Assembly: GCA_028279345.1 (NCBI GenBank)
Contig: JANQNY010000065.1
Coordinates: 1-56,965, forward strand
Length of the DNA stretch: 56,965 nucleotides
Direction: 5' to 3'
Source: Geminicoccaceae bacterium
Lineage (GTDB): Bacteria > Pseudomonadota > Alphaproteobacteria > Geminicoccales > Geminicoccaceae
Shown: positions 48,381-56,564 of the stretch, in pieces
Position numbering within the stretch: the first letter of the stretch is position 1
Layout of the letters: every line of letters begins with the position of its first letter
Position numbers and translations under genes: made by a program
The notes under the pieces: model-generated
Databases searched by the model: none
The model's input: the letters and a program-made list of their open reading frames with translations, nothing else
Told to the model about the DNA's origin: nothing

Positions 48381-49990
48381 GCGGCGCCGGCCGCTCCGAC
48401 CAGCTCGCCCCGGAGCGCGCGCGCGACGGGCGCCTGGCTGTTATCGACGCCGTAGAGCGCAAAGAACGAGCCGATGCGCGGGCCCTCGCTCTGACCCAAG
48501 AGCACCTCGTAGAGCGCCTGGAACCAGGCACGCAGATTGTCGAAGCCGTGGCGCTTGCCGATCTCGTAGACCTCGTTCTGCAGCGCCTCGCCTGACTGGA
48601 CTTCGCCCGCCGCCAGGAACCGCTCCAGCTCTTCCATGGCCGCGCGCTCGCGATCGTCGGGGAGCCGATACGCCTTCTTAGGCTTCACGAAATCGCGGTA
48701 GTAGGCGATCGCCCGTCGAACCTGCTCGTCGAGCCGCGGGTGGTCGGCGGCCTCGATGCCCGGCACATAGGAGCGGATGAAGCCCCAAAGCACGTCGGGC
48801 TTCTCGGCATTCACCACCGAGGCCAGGTTCAAGAGCATCGTGTAGCTCACGGGCACGTCGTCCTGGGGCAGGCGGCCCTCGTGCAGGTGCCAGAGCGGGT
48901 TGTTGATCCGCTGCTCGGGCGTCTGCTCGGCGTAGCGCACGCGGAAGCTCTCGTATTCGTCGACGGTCTTGGGGATCACGTCGAAGAAGAGCCGCTTCGC
49001 CTTGCGCGGCGACTGAAACATGAAGAGCGCCAGGCTCTCCTTGGGGCCGTAGGTCAGCCACTCGTCGACGGTGAGACCGTTGCCGATCGACTTCGAGATC
49101 TTGTGGCCATGCTCATCGAGAAAGAGCTCGTAGGCGAAGCCCTCGGGTTGGGTGCCACCGAGCTGGCGGCAGATCTGCGCGGAGACCTTGGCGCTGTCGA
49201 TGAGGTCCTTACCATACATCTCGTAGTCGACGCCGAGCGCCGCCCACCGGAGCGCCCAGTCCGCGCGCCATTGCAGCTTGCAGCGGCCGTCCGTCACCGG
49301 CACCTCGACCTGCGCGCCGCTATCGGGGTCGGAGTAGACCACGCTGCCGCGCGCAGGGTGCACTTCGTCGATCGCCACCTGCAGCACACGACCCGTGGTC
49401 GGGCAGACCGGCAGGATGGGGCTGTAGGTGGCGCGGCGCTCGGGCCCGAGTACCGGCAGCACCACCCGGCGGACGGCCTCGTAGTGCTCTAGGAGCCGCA
49501 CGAGCGTCGCATTGAAGAGGCCCGAGCGGTACGCCTCGGTAGCGCTCTGGAACTCGTAGTCGAAGCCGAACGCGTCGAGAAAGCGCCTGAGCCGGGCGTT
49601 CATGTGGTGGCCGTAGCTCTCAGCCTCGCCGAACGGATCGGGAATGTCGGTCAAGGGTTTCTGCAGGTGCGGCCGGACGAGGTCCGGGTTCGGAATGTTG
49701 TCCGGCACCTTGCGGAGGCCGTCCATGTCATCGGAGAAGGCGACCAGCCGGGTCGAATGGCCGGTCAGCTCCTCGAACGCGCGACGCACCATCGTCGTGC
49801 GGAACACCTCGCCAAAGGTGCCGATGTGCGGCAGTCCGGAGGGGCCATAGCCGGTCTCGAACAGCACGGGGGCCGTCGGCGGCGCCTTCGCATAGCGCTC
49901 GGCGAGCCGCTGTGCTTCGACCGCGCACCACACCTTGGCCTCGGACAAGAGCTCTCGGACGTCGCCCGTCCCTTCCACCATCGCTACCAT
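48377..49990 (-). CDS. lysS: Lysyl-tRNA synthetase, class I
   Basis: 537-residue class I lysyl-tRNA synthetase, charging tRNA(Lys). The Rossmann HIGH element is YGPSGLPHIGTFGEVFRTT near residue 48-65; the KMSKS equivalent is KISKSIGNG near 297; the C-terminal helical domain binds the anticodon. Class I LysRS is found in archaea and in certain bacteria, notably alphaproteobacteria, where it replaces the class II enzyme. The start (ATG 49990) overlaps the HAD phosphatase stop by seven bases; ATG 49981 is also possible. The stop overlaps the rsmB ATG. Confidence 0.94.
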   Translation of the reverse strand: MVAMVEGTGDVRELLSEAKVWCAVEAQRLAERYAKAPPTAPVLFETGYGPSGLPHIGTFGEVFRTTMVRRAFEELTGHSTRLVAFSDDMDGLRKVPDNIPNPDLVRPHLQKPLTDIPDPFGEAESYGHHMNARLRRFLDAFGFDYEFQSATEAYRSGLFNATLVRLLEHYEAVRRVVLPVLGPERRATYSPILPVCPTTGRVLQVAIDEVHPARGSVVYSDPDSGAQVEVPVTDGRCKLQWRADWALRWAALGVDYEMYGKDLIDSAKVSAQICRQLGGTQPEGFAYELFLDEHGHKISKSIGNGLTVDEWLTYGPKESLALFMFQSPRKAKRLFFDVIPKTVDEYESFRVRYAEQTPEQRINNPLWHLHEGRLPQDDVPVSYTMLLNLASVVNAEKPDVLWGFIRSYVPGIEAADHPRLDEQVRRAIAYYRDFVKPKKAYRLPDDRERAAMEELERFLAAGEVQSGEALQNEVYEIGKRHGFDNLRAWFQALYEVLLGQSEGPRIGSFFALYGVDNSQAPVARALRGELVGAAGAA

Positions 49991-50835
49991 TCGAGTGTCG
50001 CCATGACGTGATCAGGCCGCGCGGTCTGCCCGTCGAGCAGCCGTGCCACCAGCTCCGGCTGCGCCACCTCGCCCGGCGGGACTCCCAGCTCGCGCGCATG
50101 AATGCCGCGGGTGAGCAAGACGCTCCGGCAGCCAAAGGCATTGGCACCGGCGATGTCGGTCGGCAGCCCGTCGCCCACGACGACTACCCGCGCCGGGTCG
50201 TCGACGCCAACGATCGCGGCCGCTTCCTCGAAGATCGAGCTTTCGGGCTTGCCGAGCCAATCGACCTTGCCACCCATCGCCGCGTAGAGGTCGGCAATGG
50301 CCCCGGCGCACCAGCTGTAGGTGCCATCCTGGACGACGATCATGCGGTCCGGGTTAGCGCAAACCAACGGGAGCTCGAGGGCTCGTGCAGCCCGCAGCTC
50401 GGCCTCGTAGGCGCCAGGCTCGGGGCGGTCCTCGTCCAAGCCGACGACGAGCAACAGCTCAGCCACCTCCAGCCGGTCGGCGCGGGCATGCGGCAGGTCC
50501 TCGTGCAAGAGCCGCGCCCAGCTGGGTCCGATCCCGTGATAGAGCTGGCCAGGATAGTGCTCGGACAGGTGCTTCCAGGTGACCTCGCCCGAGGTGAGGA
50601 GCGCGTCGTAGTGCTCGCCGAGGCCAAGCTGTTCGAGATGCCGTGCCACGTGATGGGCACGCACCGGGGCGTTGCTCACGAAGACGACGTGCTTGCCGGC
50701 GCTGCGCATGGCGTCAAGCGTCTCGACGACCCCTGGGAACGGCGCGACGCCGCCATGGACCGTGCCCCAGAGGTCGATCACGAACAGGTCGGTCGAGGGT
50801 GCGAGTGCCGAAAGGCCGGACAGCGCGTGCGGCAT
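49984..50835 (-). CDS. HAD superfamily class IIA hydrolase (NagD-like, TIGR01459 type)
   Basis: 283-residue phosphatase of the HAD class IIA group. Motif I is IDLWGTVHGG near residue 20 (a Trp replaces the second, acid-base Asp), motif II is VFVSNAP near 51, motif III/IV is LGKPESSIFEEA near 190 and GDGLPTDIAGANAFG near 220. The usual DxD is DLW in this family, so activity may be reduced or specialised; the TIGR01459 type commonly has this change. It is followed by lysS with a seven-base overlap. Substrate unknown. Confidence 0.86.
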   Translation of the reverse strand: MPHALSGLSALAPSTDLFVIDLWGTVHGGVAPFPGVVETLDAMRSAGKHVVFVSNAPVRAHHVARHLEQLGLGEHYDALLTSGEVTWKHLSEHYPGQLYHGIGPSWARLLHEDLPHARADRLEVAELLLVVGLDEDRPEPGAYEAELRAARALELPLVCANPDRMIVVQDGTYSWCAGAIADLYAAMGGKVDWLGKPESSIFEEAAAIVGVDDPARVVVVGDGLPTDIAGANAFGCRSVLLTRGIHARELGVPPGEVAQPELVARLLDGQTARPDHVMATLEW

Positions 50836-50983
50836 GGGACAGGGACCGGAAGGGTGAGAGCGGGCGTGTGCCACGTCAGGCGCCGCGTGTGAAGCCTCGG
50901 GCGTGACCCCGGGCCACGCATGGCCCTTGGCCCTAGCAAAGCCGGCGGCTAGCCTTCCGCCGGTGCGACCGTCGGAGGCTCCC

Positions 50984-51247
50984 TTGTCGTTCGGAACCCT
51001 GCTGCGCCTGCTCTTCGCGTCGCTCGTCGTCGGCCTGGTCCTGGCGTGGCTAGACCTGACGCCCGACAACCTCCTCGAGCGCATCACGGCGGCCTTGGTT
51101 TGGGCGACCGACATGGTCCGCGCGCTCCTTGGTGACCTGGTCGATTCCGGCAGCGATCTCATCGGCTACGTCTTGATGGGCGCGGTTGTGGTCATCCCGA
51201 TCTGGCTCCTGAGCCAGCTCTGGCGCGCGCTGCGGCGCAAGGGCTGA
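50984..51247 (+). CDS. DUF6460 small membrane protein
   Basis: 87-residue protein with two membrane segments (LLRLLFASLVVGLVLAWL near residue 4-21, LIGYVLMGAVVVIPIWLLSQL near the C-terminus) and a short cytoplasmic basic tail. It belongs to the DUF6460 family, found mostly in alphaproteobacteria; function unknown. I chose the TTG at 50984 since GGAGG precedes it by five bases; the GTGs at 50903 or 50963 would add an ill-fitting N-terminus. It is divergent from the HAD-lysS chain. Confidence 0.75.
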   Translation: MSFGTLLRLLFASLVVGLVLAWLDLTPDNLLERITAALVWATDMVRALLGDLVDSGSDLIGYVLMGAVVVIPIWLLSQLWRALRRKG

Positions 51248-51462
51248 GGCATGGCTCGAGCGGGGTCGTGTTAGGAGGGCGGCCGTCAAACGTCCTCCGA
51301 CGCCGCGGAGGCCATACAGAACCGTTCGTGGAGCTGGTCGGCCGACGCGGCTTGCTGCGCCGACGCTGAGCTGGCGAACGCCGCCCAGCCGCGTCGAGCT
51401 CAAATTGACAATCCGCCCGTTTGTCGCGAGCGTCGGTGGTCCCGGTGCGCACAGAAGCCGCA

Positions 51463-52509
51463 ATGTACTCAGATAGCATGATGTCGGGCGTTGTCCTGAC
51501 CGGCCATGGCGGCCCCGAAATGCTGAAGTGGCGTGACGATCTGGCGATCCCCGTCCCGGCCAAGAGCGACGTGTTCGTCAAGGTCGCGGCCGCAGCCGTC
51601 AACAACACCGACATCAACACGCGCACCGCCTGGTACTCCAAGGGTGACGCCGCAGCCGAGGACGCGACGTGGTCCGGCAGGCCGCTCGCCTTGCCGCGCA
51701 TCCAAGGCGCCGATGTCTGCGGTGAGATCGTCGCCGTTGGCACGGAGGTGGACCCGGCGCGCATCGGCGAACGGGTTCTCATCGAACCGTGTATCCGCGA
51801 GGCAAACGGCGAAGTCCTCGAAACTCCATGGTACTTTGGCTCTGAGTGCGACGGCGGCTTTGCTGAGTACACCCGCGTTGCCGCGCGTCATGCCTACGCC
51901 ATCGAAAGCCATCTCACCGACGTGGAACTGGCATCCTTTCCGTGTTCCTACTCCACGGCCGAAAACATGCTGACCCGCGCGCTCGTTCGAGAGAATGAGA
52001 CCGTGTTGGTCACGGGCGCATCAGGCGGTGTCGGGTCGGCCACCGTGCAACTGGCGCGGGCGCGCGGTGCCCAGGTCATCGCCGTTACGAGCCCATCGAA
52101 ATCCCCAACCCTGTCGCAGCTTGGCGCCGATAAGTCGCTCGACCGTGACGCCGATCTTGTGTCGGAGCTTGGCACGAACAGCGTCGATGCCGTGATCGAC
52201 TTGGTGGCCGGCCCGAAATGGCCCTCGCTGTTGGACGTCCTTCGTTCCGGCGGACGCTACGCCGTTGCCGGTGCAATCGGCGGCCCACGCGTCGAGTTGG
52301 ATGTGCGCACACTCTACCTCAAGGACCTGAGCTTGTTCGGCTGCACGGTTCTGGAGCCAGAAGTCTTCGGTAGCCTGGTGCGACGCATCGAGCGCGGGGA
52401 CATCAAGCCCCTTGTCGCCGTGACCTACCCGCTCCGCGACATCCAAGTGGCGCAGAGAGCATTTGGCGAGAAGGGGCACGTTGGGAAAATCGTTCTGGAG
52501 GTGGCATGA
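51463..52509 (+). CDS. Zinc-less alcohol dehydrogenase-like oxidoreductase (MDR family)
   Basis: 348-residue medium-chain dehydrogenase/reductase. Seen: GGPEMLKWRDDLAIPVPA near 14, AAAAVNNTDINTRTAWY near 40, the NAD(P)-binding TGASGGVGSATVQLARARGAQVIAVT near 185-210, and ALGADKSLDRD-like segments. The canonical catalytic-zinc Cys/His set is not obvious, so it is closer to quinone-reductase/synaptic-vesicle-like MDR enzymes. The start is uncertain (ATG at 51463, 51478 or 51481). Composition is less GC-biased than flanks and there is no operon partner; transfer is possible. Confidence 0.82.
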   Translation: MYSDSMMSGVVLTGHGGPEMLKWRDDLAIPVPAKSDVFVKVAAAAVNNTDINTRTAWYSKGDAAAEDATWSGRPLALPRIQGADVCGEIVAVGTEVDPARIGERVLIEPCIREANGEVLETPWYFGSECDGGFAEYTRVAARHAYAIESHLTDVELASFPCSYSTAENMLTRALVRENETVLVTGASGGVGSATVQLARARGAQVIAVTSPSKSPTLSQLGADKSLDRDADLVSELGTNSVDAVIDLVAGPKWPSLLDVLRSGGRYAVAGAIGGPRVELDVRTLYLKDLSLFGCTVLEPEVFGSLVRRIERGDIKPLVAVTYPLRDIQVAQRAFGEKGHVGKIVLEVA

Positions 52510-52768
52510 AGCCGTGTTTCAGGACCACCAAGGACTTGACGCTCCAACGACTGGCAGCTTCGTCCGCCCTTAGACCTGCCGGCCGTCGACGACGAGCCCC
52601 AAGCCTTGACCAAGCCTGGAGACGTCTTCGATGCCGAACGTTTGAAGCTGGTGCCGCGGCGAGTAGGTGCAGCAGGCGCAAGGCGACGTAGCTTCGGCGC
52701 TTGACGCATGGCGGCTCGCTATCGGCAGCGCAACGCCGACGTGGCGTCAACAGTGGCCGTGCTACCGG

Positions 52769-53515
52769 TTAGGTCGCGACGTCGAGCTCGACGCGGCTGC
52801 CGCAGAAGGCGGTGATGCCGAACTGGATTGGCACGCCTTCGGGATCGACGTCCAAACCTTCGGTGATCAGCACCGGCTGCTGCGGCGCCATGGAGAGCGC
52901 CACCGCCTCTTCGACCGTGGCAGGGCGGGTGGAGATGCGCGTACGCGCGCGCCGAAACGACCCGACACCGCACGCGGCAAGCGCCGCGCTGATGCCACCG
53001 GTGGTGCGGATCGCCGCCTCGATCCCAGCCAGCCGGCTCAGCGGAAAGTGATGTGCGCCTTGGGCCACCGGCACGTCGTCGGCCGTGGCGATCGTCAACG
53101 CGCGAAGCACCAGCGCGCCCCGGCTCAAGTCGAGCGGCGTTGCGACCGCGGCCGGCGCGCGGATGGTTTCCAGGAGCTCAAGACACCGCCCGGCGGCGCG
53201 GCCCTGATCGGTGACATTGGCGGTGAAGCTGGTGCGCCCGCCCAGCGCATAGCGCAGCGGCTCGGTGCAAGCAAAGCTGCCACGACCATGCTCGGTGCGC
53301 ACCTGACCGGCGGCCGCGAGCGCCTTCAGCGCTTGACGCACGGTGTGGCGATGGACGGCAAAGCGCACCGCCAAGGCCTGCTCGCTCGGCAGACGATCGC
53401 CGTTGGCGAGGCGCCCCTGCGCAATGTCGGCGGCGAGCATGTCGCGAATCTGCTGCCAGCGGCTCACGCCGGGCGCCTTGCGTAGCTCGGCTCCTGCAGC
53501 GTCGCTTGTCATCAA
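52769..53515 (-). CDS. phnF: Phosphonate-type GntR/HutC regulator PhnF
   Basis: 248-residue HutC-subfamily GntR regulator. The winged helix-turn-helix is clear (WQQIRDMLAADIAQGRLANGDRLPSEQALAVRFAVHRHTVRQALKALAAAGQVRTEHGRGSF); the C-terminal UTRA ligand-binding domain follows (VLRALTIATADDVPVAQGAHHFPL). It is divergent to phnG and so is assigned as PhnF, repressor of the C-P lyase operon; family and context together support this. The start MMTSDAAGAELRK begins near 53515; a second ATG one codon later is possible. Confidence 0.88.
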   Translation of the reverse strand: MMTSDAAGAELRKAPGVSRWQQIRDMLAADIAQGRLANGDRLPSEQALAVRFAVHRHTVRQALKALAAAGQVRTEHGRGSFACTEPLRYALGGRTSFTANVTDQGRAAGRCLELLETIRAPAAVATPLDLSRGALVLRALTIATADDVPVAQGAHHFPLSRLAGIEAAIRTTGGISAALAACGVGSFRRARTRISTRPATVEEAVALSMAPQQPVLITEGLDVDPEGVPIQFGITAFCGSRVELDVAT

Positions 53516-53568
53516 GCCATCACCGTACAGTGGTTTACCTGTTGCACGAAGCTAGCTAGGCTCGCCTG

Positions 53569-54036
53569 ATGTCGTCTAGACATCTAGATCATGACGCGGT
53601 GCTGCGAGCACGCCAACGGTGGATGGGGGTTCTCGCCCGCGCGGAACCGACGGCGCTCGATCAGCTTTGGTTGGAACATGGTGGCGATGCGACCTTCACG
53701 CCAGCGCGGGCGACCCAGACCGGTCTCGTCATGGTACGCGGTCGCGCCGGCGGGACCGGCCAGCGCTTCAACGTCGGTGAGATGACCGTGACACGTGCCG
53801 CCATGACAGCAGCGACTGGCCATGTGGGGCTTGCCTATGTCCGCGGTCGCGACAAGCGCCACGCGGAGATGGCCGCGCGCTTCGACGCGCTCCTGCAGGA
53901 CCCGCAGCAGCGGCCGAACCTGTTGGCCAAGGTCATCGAGCCACTGGCAGCGGCCCAAGCCCGACGCCGGCAGCAGGTCGAGACGAAAGCCGCGACGACG
54001 CGGGTCGAGTTCTTCACGGTGGCCAGAGGCGAATGA
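53569..54036 (+). CDS. phnG: Phosphonate C-P lyase subunit PhnG
   Basis: 155-residue PhnG, a core subunit of the PhnG2H2I2J2 carbon-phosphorus lyase complex that attaches methylphosphonate to ATP and breaks the C-P bond. Seen: RARQRWMGVLARAEPTALDQLW near the start and FNVGEMTVTRAAMT with GHVGLAYVRGRDKRHAE, the PhnG core. The annotated ATG has no strong ribosome site, and the GTG at 53599 is an alternative. The stop overlaps phnH as ATGA. Cytosolic, first gene of the operon. Confidence 0.9.
   Translation: MSSRHLDHDAVLRARQRWMGVLARAEPTALDQLWLEHGGDATFTPARATQTGLVMVRGRAGGTGQRFNVGEMTVTRAAMTAATGHVGLAYVRGRDKRHAEMAARFDALLQDPQQRPNLLAKVIEPLAAAQARRRQQVETKAATTRVEFFTVARGE
53574..53589. promoter_or_regulatory. 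Candidate PhnF operator at the phnG start
   Basis: GTCTAGAC at 53574-53581 matches the HutC-subfamily GntR consensus GTNTANAC exactly and is a perfect 8-base palindrome; ATCTAGAT at 53582-53589 is a second perfect palindrome directly next to it. They lie at codons 2-7 of phnG as annotated, just beside the divergent phnF gene. AGCTAGCT at 53550-53557 is another palindrome nearby. This position would block transcription of phnG and is a good PhnF site candidate. Confidence 0.55.
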
Positions 54037-54617
54037 TGCAGACGCAACACTTCGCCGATGCCGCGCTCGGTCCGCAGTCGGTGTTTCGCTGCCTGCTGCA
54101 AGCGCTCGCCGAACCCGGTCGCGTCTGCCGACTTCCGGAAGACCTGCCGGCGCCGCCCGCGGGCACCGGCGGCGGCCTCTATGCGGCGGCGCTAACGCTC
54201 ATCGACTACGAGACCCCCGTATGGCTTGCGCCCGAGCTTTCCGCCCTGGCGGATGGGCTCCGCTTCCATGCGGGCGCGCCGCTCACCGACGAGACCGCGC
54301 GGGCGAGCTTCGCGCTAGCTGCCGACGGCGTGCGCCTACCGGCGCTCGCCGACTTCGCCCTCGGCAGCGACAGCTATCCGGACCAGTCCACAACGCTCCT
54401 CGTCGAGGTGACGGCGTTGACGCCCGATTCCGGCTGGACGTGGCGCGGGCCAGGCATTCCGACCGCGCGCCGGCTCGGCGTCGAGGGCCTACCCTTCGAC
54501 TTCCTCGGCCAATGGGCCGACAATTACGAGCGGTTCCCGCGCGGCGTCGACATGTACCTGTTCTGCGCCGAGGGCGTCGTCGGCCTGCCGCGGAGTACGC
54601 GGATCGTGGAGGACTGA
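54033..54617 (+). CDS. phnH: Phosphonate C-P lyase subunit PhnH
   Basis: 194-residue PhnH, a subunit of the C-P lyase core complex. Seen: QSVFRCLLQALAEPGRVCRLP near residues 14-34, LTLIDYETPVWLAPELS near 57, FALGSDSYPDQSTTLLVEV near 108, and PRGVDMYLFCAEGVVGLPRSTRI near the end, all family landmarks. Coupled to phnG by ATGA overlap; phnI follows four bases after its stop. Confidence 0.92.
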   Translation: MMQTQHFADAALGPQSVFRCLLQALAEPGRVCRLPEDLPAPPAGTGGGLYAAALTLIDYETPVWLAPELSALADGLRFHAGAPLTDETARASFALAADGVRLPALADFALGSDSYPDQSTTLLVEVTALTPDSGWTWRGPGIPTARRLGVEGLPFDFLGQWADNYERFPRGVDMYLFCAEGVVGLPRSTRIVED

Positions 54618-54621
54618 GGCG

Positions 54622-55728
54622 ATGTACGTCGCGGTCAAGGGGGGCGAGCGCGCGATCGAGGCGGCGCACGAATGGCTCGCCGAGGCGCGACGGGGCGATC
54701 CGGCCGTGCCGGAACTCTCCGTCGAGCAGATCGAACAGCAGCTCCAGCTCGCCTGCGACCGCGTGATGGGCGAAGGTTCCTGCTACGACCGCGAGCTCGC
54801 GGCGTTGGCCATCAAGCAGGCCCGCGGTGATCTGGTCGAGGCGGCGTTCCTGCTGCGTGCCTATCGGACGACGCTCGAGCGGTTCGGCTATTCGACACCC
54901 GTCGATACCGGAGCCATGGTCGTCAAGCGCCGGGTCTCGGCGACCTACAAGGACTTGCCCGGCGGGCAGGTCTTGGGTCCGACCTTCGACTACGCGCACC
55001 GCATCCTTGACTTCAAGCTGCTTGCCGAAGGTGCGCCTGCGACGGACGCGACCGAAGCCGAGACGGACGAGGTCTCTCCAGCGATGCCCCGGGTGAGCGA
55101 CATTCTCGACGACGAGGGGCTGATCCAGACCGAGGCGCCGGATGCCCTCGACGCGTCCGTGGGTGATCTGACCCGCGAGCCGTTGCTCTTCCCGTGCGGC
55201 CGCGATCTGCGGCTGCAGAACCTCGCCCGGGGGGACGAAGGCTTCCTCCTCGGGCTCGGCTATGCGAGCCAACGCGGCTTCGGCGTGACGCACCCGTTCG
55301 TCGGCGAGCTACGCATGGGCGAGGTCACGGTGGAGCTGGTGCCCGAGGAGCTTGGCTTCGCCATCGAGCTCGGCGAAATCGAGCTGACCGAGTGTCAGAT
55401 GGTCAACCAGTTCAAGGGCACGGCGAAGGAGCCGCCGCAGTTCACCCGCGGCTATGGGCTCGTCTTCGGCCACGCCGAACGCCGCGCGATGGCCATGGCG
55501 CTGGTCGACCGTGCGCTCAGGGCCGCCGAGCTCGGCGAGGAGGTGGGCGCACCCAGCCAGGACGCGGAGTTCGTGCTCAGCCACTCGGACAGCGTGCAGG
55601 CAACAGGCTTCGTCGAGCACCTGAAGCTGCCGCACCACGTGGACTTTCAGGGCGAGCTCGAGATCATCCGGCGGCTCAGGGAGGAACATGCCCAAGCGAC
55701 ACGCGTCGGTCGGGACACGGCAGCTTGA
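54622..55728 (+). CDS. phnI: Phosphonate C-P lyase subunit PhnI
   Basis: 368-residue PhnI, the subunit that, with PhnG, PhnH and PhnL, replaces adenine of ATP with the phosphonate. Seen: MYVAVKGGERAIEAAHEWLAEARRGD at the start, MGEGSCYDRELAALAIKQARGD, DFAL-type SFDYAHRILDFKLLAE near 130, and FTRGYGLVFGHAERRAMAMALVDRAL near 270. Four bases separate it from phnH. Its stop overlaps the TTG start of a DUF429 gene (TTGA), which lies between phnI and phnJ. Confidence 0.93.
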   Translation: MYVAVKGGERAIEAAHEWLAEARRGDPAVPELSVEQIEQQLQLACDRVMGEGSCYDRELAALAIKQARGDLVEAAFLLRAYRTTLERFGYSTPVDTGAMVVKRRVSATYKDLPGGQVLGPTFDYAHRILDFKLLAEGAPATDATEAETDEVSPAMPRVSDILDDEGLIQTEAPDALDASVGDLTREPLLFPCGRDLRLQNLARGDEGFLLGLGYASQRGFGVTHPFVGELRMGEVTVELVPEELGFAIELGEIELTECQMVNQFKGTAKEPPQFTRGYGLVFGHAERRAMAMALVDRALRAAELGEEVGAPSQDAEFVLSHSDSVQATGFVEHLKLPHHVDFQGELEIIRRLREEHAQATRVGRDTAA

Positions 55729-56564
55729 GAATCCTGGGCATCGACTTCACCAGCGCGCCCGCGCGCGTCAAGCCGATCACCGCGGCGCGCTGCGTCCTCG
55801 ACGGCACCGTGCTACGCCTCGAACGCATCGACCATCTCCATGGTTTCCGTAGCTTCGAAGCGATGCTGAACGCCCCCGGACCATGGGTCGGCGGCTTCGA
55901 CTTCCCCTTCGGCCAAGCCCGGCGCTTCGTCGAGACCGTCGATTGGCCGCTCAAGCGCCCGCTCTCGTGGCAGGCCTATGTGGCCTATGCCCACTGGCTC
56001 GGACGCGCGCGCTTCGTCACGGCGTTGGAGGACTACAAGGCCGACCGGGCCACCGGCGACAAGCAGCACCGGCGCGTCACCGACCGTCTGGCGCGTAGCC
56101 AAAGCCCGCAGACGCTCTACGGCACACCCGTCGCGAAGATGTGGTTCGAAGGCGCGGTCCGGCTCGCCGACAGCGGTCTCTACATTCCGTTGCTGCAGGA
56201 GGATGGCGACACCAGTCGCGTCGCGGTCGAAGCCTATCCGGGTGTCATGGTCCGCGCCTTGCTGGGCTCGCTCAAGTACAAGGGTCTAGACGAGCCCGAG
56301 CGCCGCAACGCCCGCATCCAGCTGGTCCAGGAGTTGGCCGGTCCGCGCCTCGCACGCACCTACGGCTTCGCGCTCTCCGTGTCGGCGGCACAGGCCAATG
56401 ACCTCATCGACGACCCCCTCGCCGACGAGCTGGACGCGGTGCTCTGCGCGGTCCAGGCCGGATGGGCGTACTGTCAAGGCGACGGCTTCGGCGTGCCACC
56501 CTCGGCCGATCCGATCGAGGGCTGGATCTCCGATCCGCACCTGCTCGAAGCGGTCGGCGAATGA
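55725..56564 (+). CDS. DUF429 domain protein inserted in the phn operon
   Basis: 279-residue protein of the DUF429 family, an RNase-H-like fold predicted to act as a nuclease or nucleotide-dependent enzyme; no biochemical role is known to me. Seen: the first-strand ILGIDFTSAPARVKPI with its acidic Asp, GGFDFPFGQARRFVE near residue 57, RRVTDRLARSQSPQTLYG near 117, VAVEAYPGVMVRALL near 165, and DDPLADELDAVLCAVQAGWAY near 232, giving several conserved acids. The TTG start overlaps the phnI stop (TTGA) and the stop overlaps phnJ (ATGA), so translation is locked to C-P lyase subunits. Position between phnI and phnJ is not the classical gene order. Confidence 0.85.
   Translation: MRILGIDFTSAPARVKPITAARCVLDGTVLRLERIDHLHGFRSFEAMLNAPGPWVGGFDFPFGQARRFVETVDWPLKRPLSWQAYVAYAHWLGRARFVTALEDYKADRATGDKQHRRVTDRLARSQSPQTLYGTPVAKMWFEGAVRLADSGLYIPLLQEDGDTSRVAVEAYPGVMVRALLGSLKYKGLDEPERRNARIQLVQELAGPRLARTYGFALSVSAAQANDLIDDPLADELDAVLCAVQAGWAYCQGDGFGVPPSADPIEGWISDPHLLEAVGE

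Noticed and set aside
52510..52768. Possible gene remnant between the oxidoreductase and phnF
   Set aside because: A short minus-strand stretch could be read as the end of a protein, but I found no recognisable family and no start; too little to call.
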